In this document: positions 4,301 to 5,406 of the stretch, piece after piece
Position numbering within the stretch: position 1 is the stretch's first letter
How the letters are laid out: every line of letters begins with the position of its first letter
Origin: Deltaproteobacteria bacterium
GTDB lineage: Bacteria > UBA10199 > DSSB01
Assembly (NCBI GenBank): GCA_021414045.1
Contig: JAIOPF010000072.1
Coordinates: forward strand, 1 to 5,406
Length of the DNA stretch: 5,406 bases
Direction: 5' to 3'
Translations under genes and position numbers: made by a program
The notes under the pieces: model-generated
What the model was told of the DNA's origin: nothing
Databases searched by the model: none
What the model saw: the letters and a program-made list of their open reading frames with translations, nothing else

Positions 4301-5406
4301 TTGGCGGAAACACCACACATGGACGCGTCCGCCTTGCAGGAGCGGCTTCAATCCATTCTCGTGAACGGCCAGCAGGAGTTGGTCTTGCTCGCGCTGCTCG
4401 CCGGCGCCGAGGTCTTGGCGCGATGCAAGCAAGCGGAGGCCGCGGAGACCCTGCGTCAGAAGGCCTTCGAATGGTTGGAGGCCCTGTATCGGGGGCTTCC
4501 CGAGGAAATGCAGCTCAGTTTCGAGCAACGGGAGGACTACCGGCGTTTGGCCGAGGCTCGGCTGAAGCGCCTCAAGGTCGCGGGCTTGTCGCGGGAACGT
4601 TTTTTAAGTTTCGCCAAGATCAACAAACGGCTGAGCGAAGAGCGCGACATGCGCGCGATCCACGAGCAGGTGATGGACGCCGCGATGGCCTTGGCGGGGG
4701 CCGAGCGGGGTTTTCTTTTGGTTCGCCAAGAGGCGGGCGAGGGCCAATTGTTGCCCGGCTTCCGCGTGGAAGCGGCCCGCAACATGAAAAAGGAGAATTT
4801 AAGCGAGGAGGAATTCAAAATCAGTCTCTCCGTGGTGAGCGAGGCGTTGCGGCGCCGCGTGAGCCTGCTCACCGATGACGCGCAGGCGGATCCCTCTTTC
4901 CGTCATGCCGAGAGCGTGCATCGCTACGAACTCAAGTCCATCCTCGCGCTTCCTTTGGTCGGTTCCAGTGGTTGCCTGGGGGTGCTCTATCTCGACCACC
5001 GCTTCGAGATCGGCGCCTTCTCCGAGGAAAAACTCCTGTTCTTGAAGGCCTTCGCCGATCAATCGGTGCTGGCCATCGAAAAGGCCAAGACCTTGGCGGA
5101 ACTGGCCGAGGCCAAGCTCGGACTCGAACATCGCGTCGAGGATCAGGCCCAGCGACTCGAGCGCATGGAGTTAGAGCTCCATGAAGCCCGTATGGGACTG
5201 AAGTTCGGCTACGAAGAGATTATTGGCCAGTCGCCGAAGATGATGAAGGTCTTGGGACTGCTGGACCGCATCACCGACACAAGGGTGCCGGTCTGGATTC
5301 ATGGAGAGTCGGGGACTGGCAAGGAGTTGATCGCGCGCGCCCTGCACTTCAATAGCGATCGCAAGGCGCGGCCCTTCATCGCCGAGAACTGCAGTGCGAT
5401 TCCCGA
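1319..5406 (+). CDS. Ser/Thr kinase - STAND-like ATPase - TPR - GAF - sigma-54 activator fusion (5' part)
   Basis: This is a multidomain signal-transducing transcription activator; the frame is unbroken for 1362 codons and leaves the window. Domains in order: protein kinase, residues about 8-260 (Gly-loop GEGAWGKV 15-22, Lys36, Glu in the 51-53 run, HGDLKPSHL 130-138, DFG 150-152, APE 174-176); ATPase from FVGRDR (280-285) with Walker A GRAGMGKS (311-318) and a poor Walker B ending Asp364; a probable winged-helix stretch near 480-570; TPR-like helical repeats about 613-1050; GAF about 1100-1258; a short coiled coil about 1258-1300; then the sigma-54 AAA+ domain with IIGQSP and Walker A GESGTGKE (1329-1336). 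GAFTGA and the expected C-terminal Fis-type HTH lie beyond the edge. ATG 1319 is the first possible start, since TGA at 1313-1315 is in frame. The Shine-Dalgarno is weak (CGGA at 1303-1306). The kinase/ATPase/TPR order resembles PknK-type regulators. The input signal is unknown. Confidence 0.93.
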   Translation, partial: MEISIPTYFADKVLGEGAWGKVYLVHNSRAEHFALKVLKAGSSPASLRGLEEEVRILSKLSHPNLVGVFQYLPRGDAVQGVTETGPGFLMEWVEETFQTPTAGKDLEGLLNLFTQALRAMEYLHERRILHGDLKPSHLRRTKKGKLKLLDFGFASEVRTESPRGPVEGTFDYMAPEALSGRRAAGSDLFALAAIFYEALTGHLPYPNRDLAQRFSEPPASVGEVSPEVPTFFAAILQRMLEPDPLRRFTSAAAVRRALEIAQPSSSTREPASAASPRLPFVGRDRLISEWEDQTAAWERGETKAPLWILQGRAGMGKSRVMEELAWQASLRDLTLCERRPGESWEAVIPDLEKISGLSLLMVRDLHLLPEAELLGFEKLFGSLKARAPRTALLLEYDPDRSSSALLSLLESARDSLHGRNILVAAFDRAESDLFLQEILWEQPLSEAFRHAAFAVTQGSPALLFRLAREAGGPSAWERMSLPESLAASLTARCQDLSMEEKALLLACTLLPGGTSTQEYPTSVSPRRLHERGLLVSEEGKVRVAVPLHRLFLQGIFSHAERREVAVAIFLRLRGTAPEDADSLARLARVAGRDEDFLDYAGRAAEDCLTRGDAEAAAGLYREMLEVAETGRDRAFAYAHLAATLSRLARFEEAAEAYEHWYATAEDDGSGVQTLKYHYLLGLNFLNQGKLTEATQRLQQALHSGDPARFASHLPFSLKVLALLASIEERQGRRDAARRHYEVGLALNAEPSPERTQLLRQRGMLQLAEGEAEAGRASLEAALRMSLDLDYEEGVANTGALLADLAQRQGDYDRALRIHEQVLKLAEKQQDPLKQARTHSNMSSVLIELADYAHASEHIEKAETIFATLGNELDRLIHRFHAVTIQTYLGHPLAAESELHEVARRLGQGEIQAYLERLKGESARLQRDFQGALEAYVRARKAFLHAKRPEEADLCLLQEIFTECLAGDLEAARSRIPESQGTAPWQPFFRWIESLLAETPHMDASALQERLQSILVNGQQELVLLALLAGAEVLARCKQAEAAETLRQKAFEWLEALYRGLPEEMQLSFEQREDYRRLAEARLKRLKVAGLSRERFLSFAKINKRLSEERDMRAIHEQVMDAAMALAGAERGFLLVRQEAGEGQLLPGFRVEAARNMKKENLSEEEFKISLSVVSEALRRRVSLLTDDAQADPSFRHAESVHRYELKSILALPLVGSSGCLGVLYLDHRFEIGAFSEEKLLFLKAFADQSVLAIEKAKTLAELAEAKLGLEHRVEDQAQRLERMELELHEARMGLKFGYEEIIGQSPKMMKVLGLLDRITDTRVPVWIHGESGTGKELIARALHFNSDRKARPFIAENCSAIP
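1340..2098 (+). other. Protein kinase domain with altered catalytic loop
   Basis: Residues about 8-260 of the fusion protein hold the whole two-lobed kinase. ATP-binding Lys36 (ALK), the catalytic Asp132, the DFG Asp150 and APE are present. The loop reads HGD instead of HRD, as in many non-RD bacterial kinases. The Asn that normally follows Lys-Pro-x is His137 (CAC, 1727-1729). That Asn helps hold the second metal, so activity may be reduced, although the other catalytic residues argue against a dead enzyme. Confidence 0.85.
2156..2720 (+). other. Compact STAND/AAA_16-like ATPase domain
   Basis: Residues about 280-467 begin with the FVGRDR entry motif typical of AAA_16 and STAND modules. Walker A GRAGMGKS follows with Lys317 (2267-2269). 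Only 47 residues separate Lys317 from the Walker B Asp364 (LLMVRDLH, codon 2408-2410), shorter than I would expect for this family. The usual acidic pair before Leu-His is Arg-Asp here. It may act as a nucleotide-dependent switch linking the kinase to the TPR sensor. Confidence 0.65.
3155..4470 (+). other. TPR-like helical repeat region
   Basis: Residues about 613-1050 are almost entirely alpha-helical with recurring TPR signatures, for example FEEAAEAYEHW, LGLNFLNQGKLTEA, ASIEERQGRRDAARRHY, LADLAQRQGDYDRAL and ELADYAHASEHIEKA. Such solenoids usually bind a partner protein or ligand and gate the neighbouring ATPase. The later repeats are degenerate, so the exact number cannot be given by eye. 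Confidence 0.75.
4610..5092 (+). other. GAF sensory domain
   Basis: Residues about 1098-1258 show a GAF pattern: an entry helix (INKRLSEERDM), AGAERGFLLV, the central SILALPLV strand, then LGVLYLDHRF and a closing helix (FLKAFADQSVLAIEKAK). GAF domains in sigma-54 activators sense small ligands or regulate the AAA+ motor. No haem- or chromophore-binding Cys/His arrangement stands out. Confidence 0.8.
5210..5406 (+). other. Sigma-54 interaction AAA+ domain (N-terminal part only)
   Basis: Residues from about 1298 carry the family signature YEEIIGQSP, then VPVWIHGESGTGKELIARALH (Walker A, Lys1335) and ENCSAIP at the window edge. These are diagnostic of bacterial enhancer-binding proteins of the NtrC class. 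Walker B, the GAFTGA loop that touches sigma-54 and the DNA-binding domain are outside the window, so competence for sigma-54 activation cannot be confirmed here. Confidence 0.9.

Noticed and set aside
4423..4878. Plus-strand open frame of 151 residues and the antisense frame 4537-4872
   Set aside because: They lie inside the TPR/GAF coding region, have Arg/Gly-rich composition, and show no domain or credible ribosome site.
1..5406. CRISPR array, tRNA, rRNA, insertion sequence or phage signature
   Set aside because: I saw no regularly spaced repeats, cloverleaf-like segments, transposase motifs or terminal inverted repeats with target duplications.

Overview
The window is GC-rich bacterial DNA with three genes and one intergenic control region. 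The large gene fuses a Ser/Thr kinase, a STAND-like ATPase, TPRs and a GAF domain to a sigma-54 activator. The small gene encodes an exported protein with a Cys/membrane/Arg C-terminal tail of the MYXO-CTERM kind. Together they point to a deltaproteobacterial-type organism (Myxococcota, Bdellovibrionota or a related uncultured lineage). This placement is inferred from gene style; no taxonomic marker is present.

Layout. (1) 1-552 (+): the 3' part of an alpha/beta-hydrolase gene (Est30/YvaK-like carboxylesterase or monoacylglycerol lipase type) with the Ser-Asp-His triad in view. (2) 553-603: a short convergent gap holding a perfect 10-bp GC-rich hairpin, probably ending transcription from both sides. 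(3) 604-1044 (-): a 146-aa protein with a signal peptide, a Pro/Ser-rich linker and a C-terminal Gly-Cys, hydrophobic helix and RRRK tail. (4) 1045-1318: a divergent intergenic region, AT-rich in its right half. It carries an 11-bp-arm inverted repeat, a 10-bp palindrome and a good sigma-54 -24/-12 match facing the large gene. (5) 1319-5406 (+), running off the end: one uninterrupted reading frame of 1362 codons, ending just past Walker A of the sigma-54 AAA+ domain.

How they may work together. The large protein looks like a one-piece signalling device. A kinase and a signal-sensing ATPase/TPR/GAF assembly sit on the same chain as the AAA+ motor that opens sigma-54 promoters. Its own gene appears to have a sigma-54 promoter, with an inverted repeat centred about 105 bp upstream of the predicted start site, where activators of this class usually bind. 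This suggests autoregulation and possibly control of the divergent exported-protein gene. The hydrolase is convergent and need not be related. The main oddities are a kinase catalytic loop with the metal-binding Asn replaced by His, and a compact ATPase whose Walker B has lost one acidic residue.
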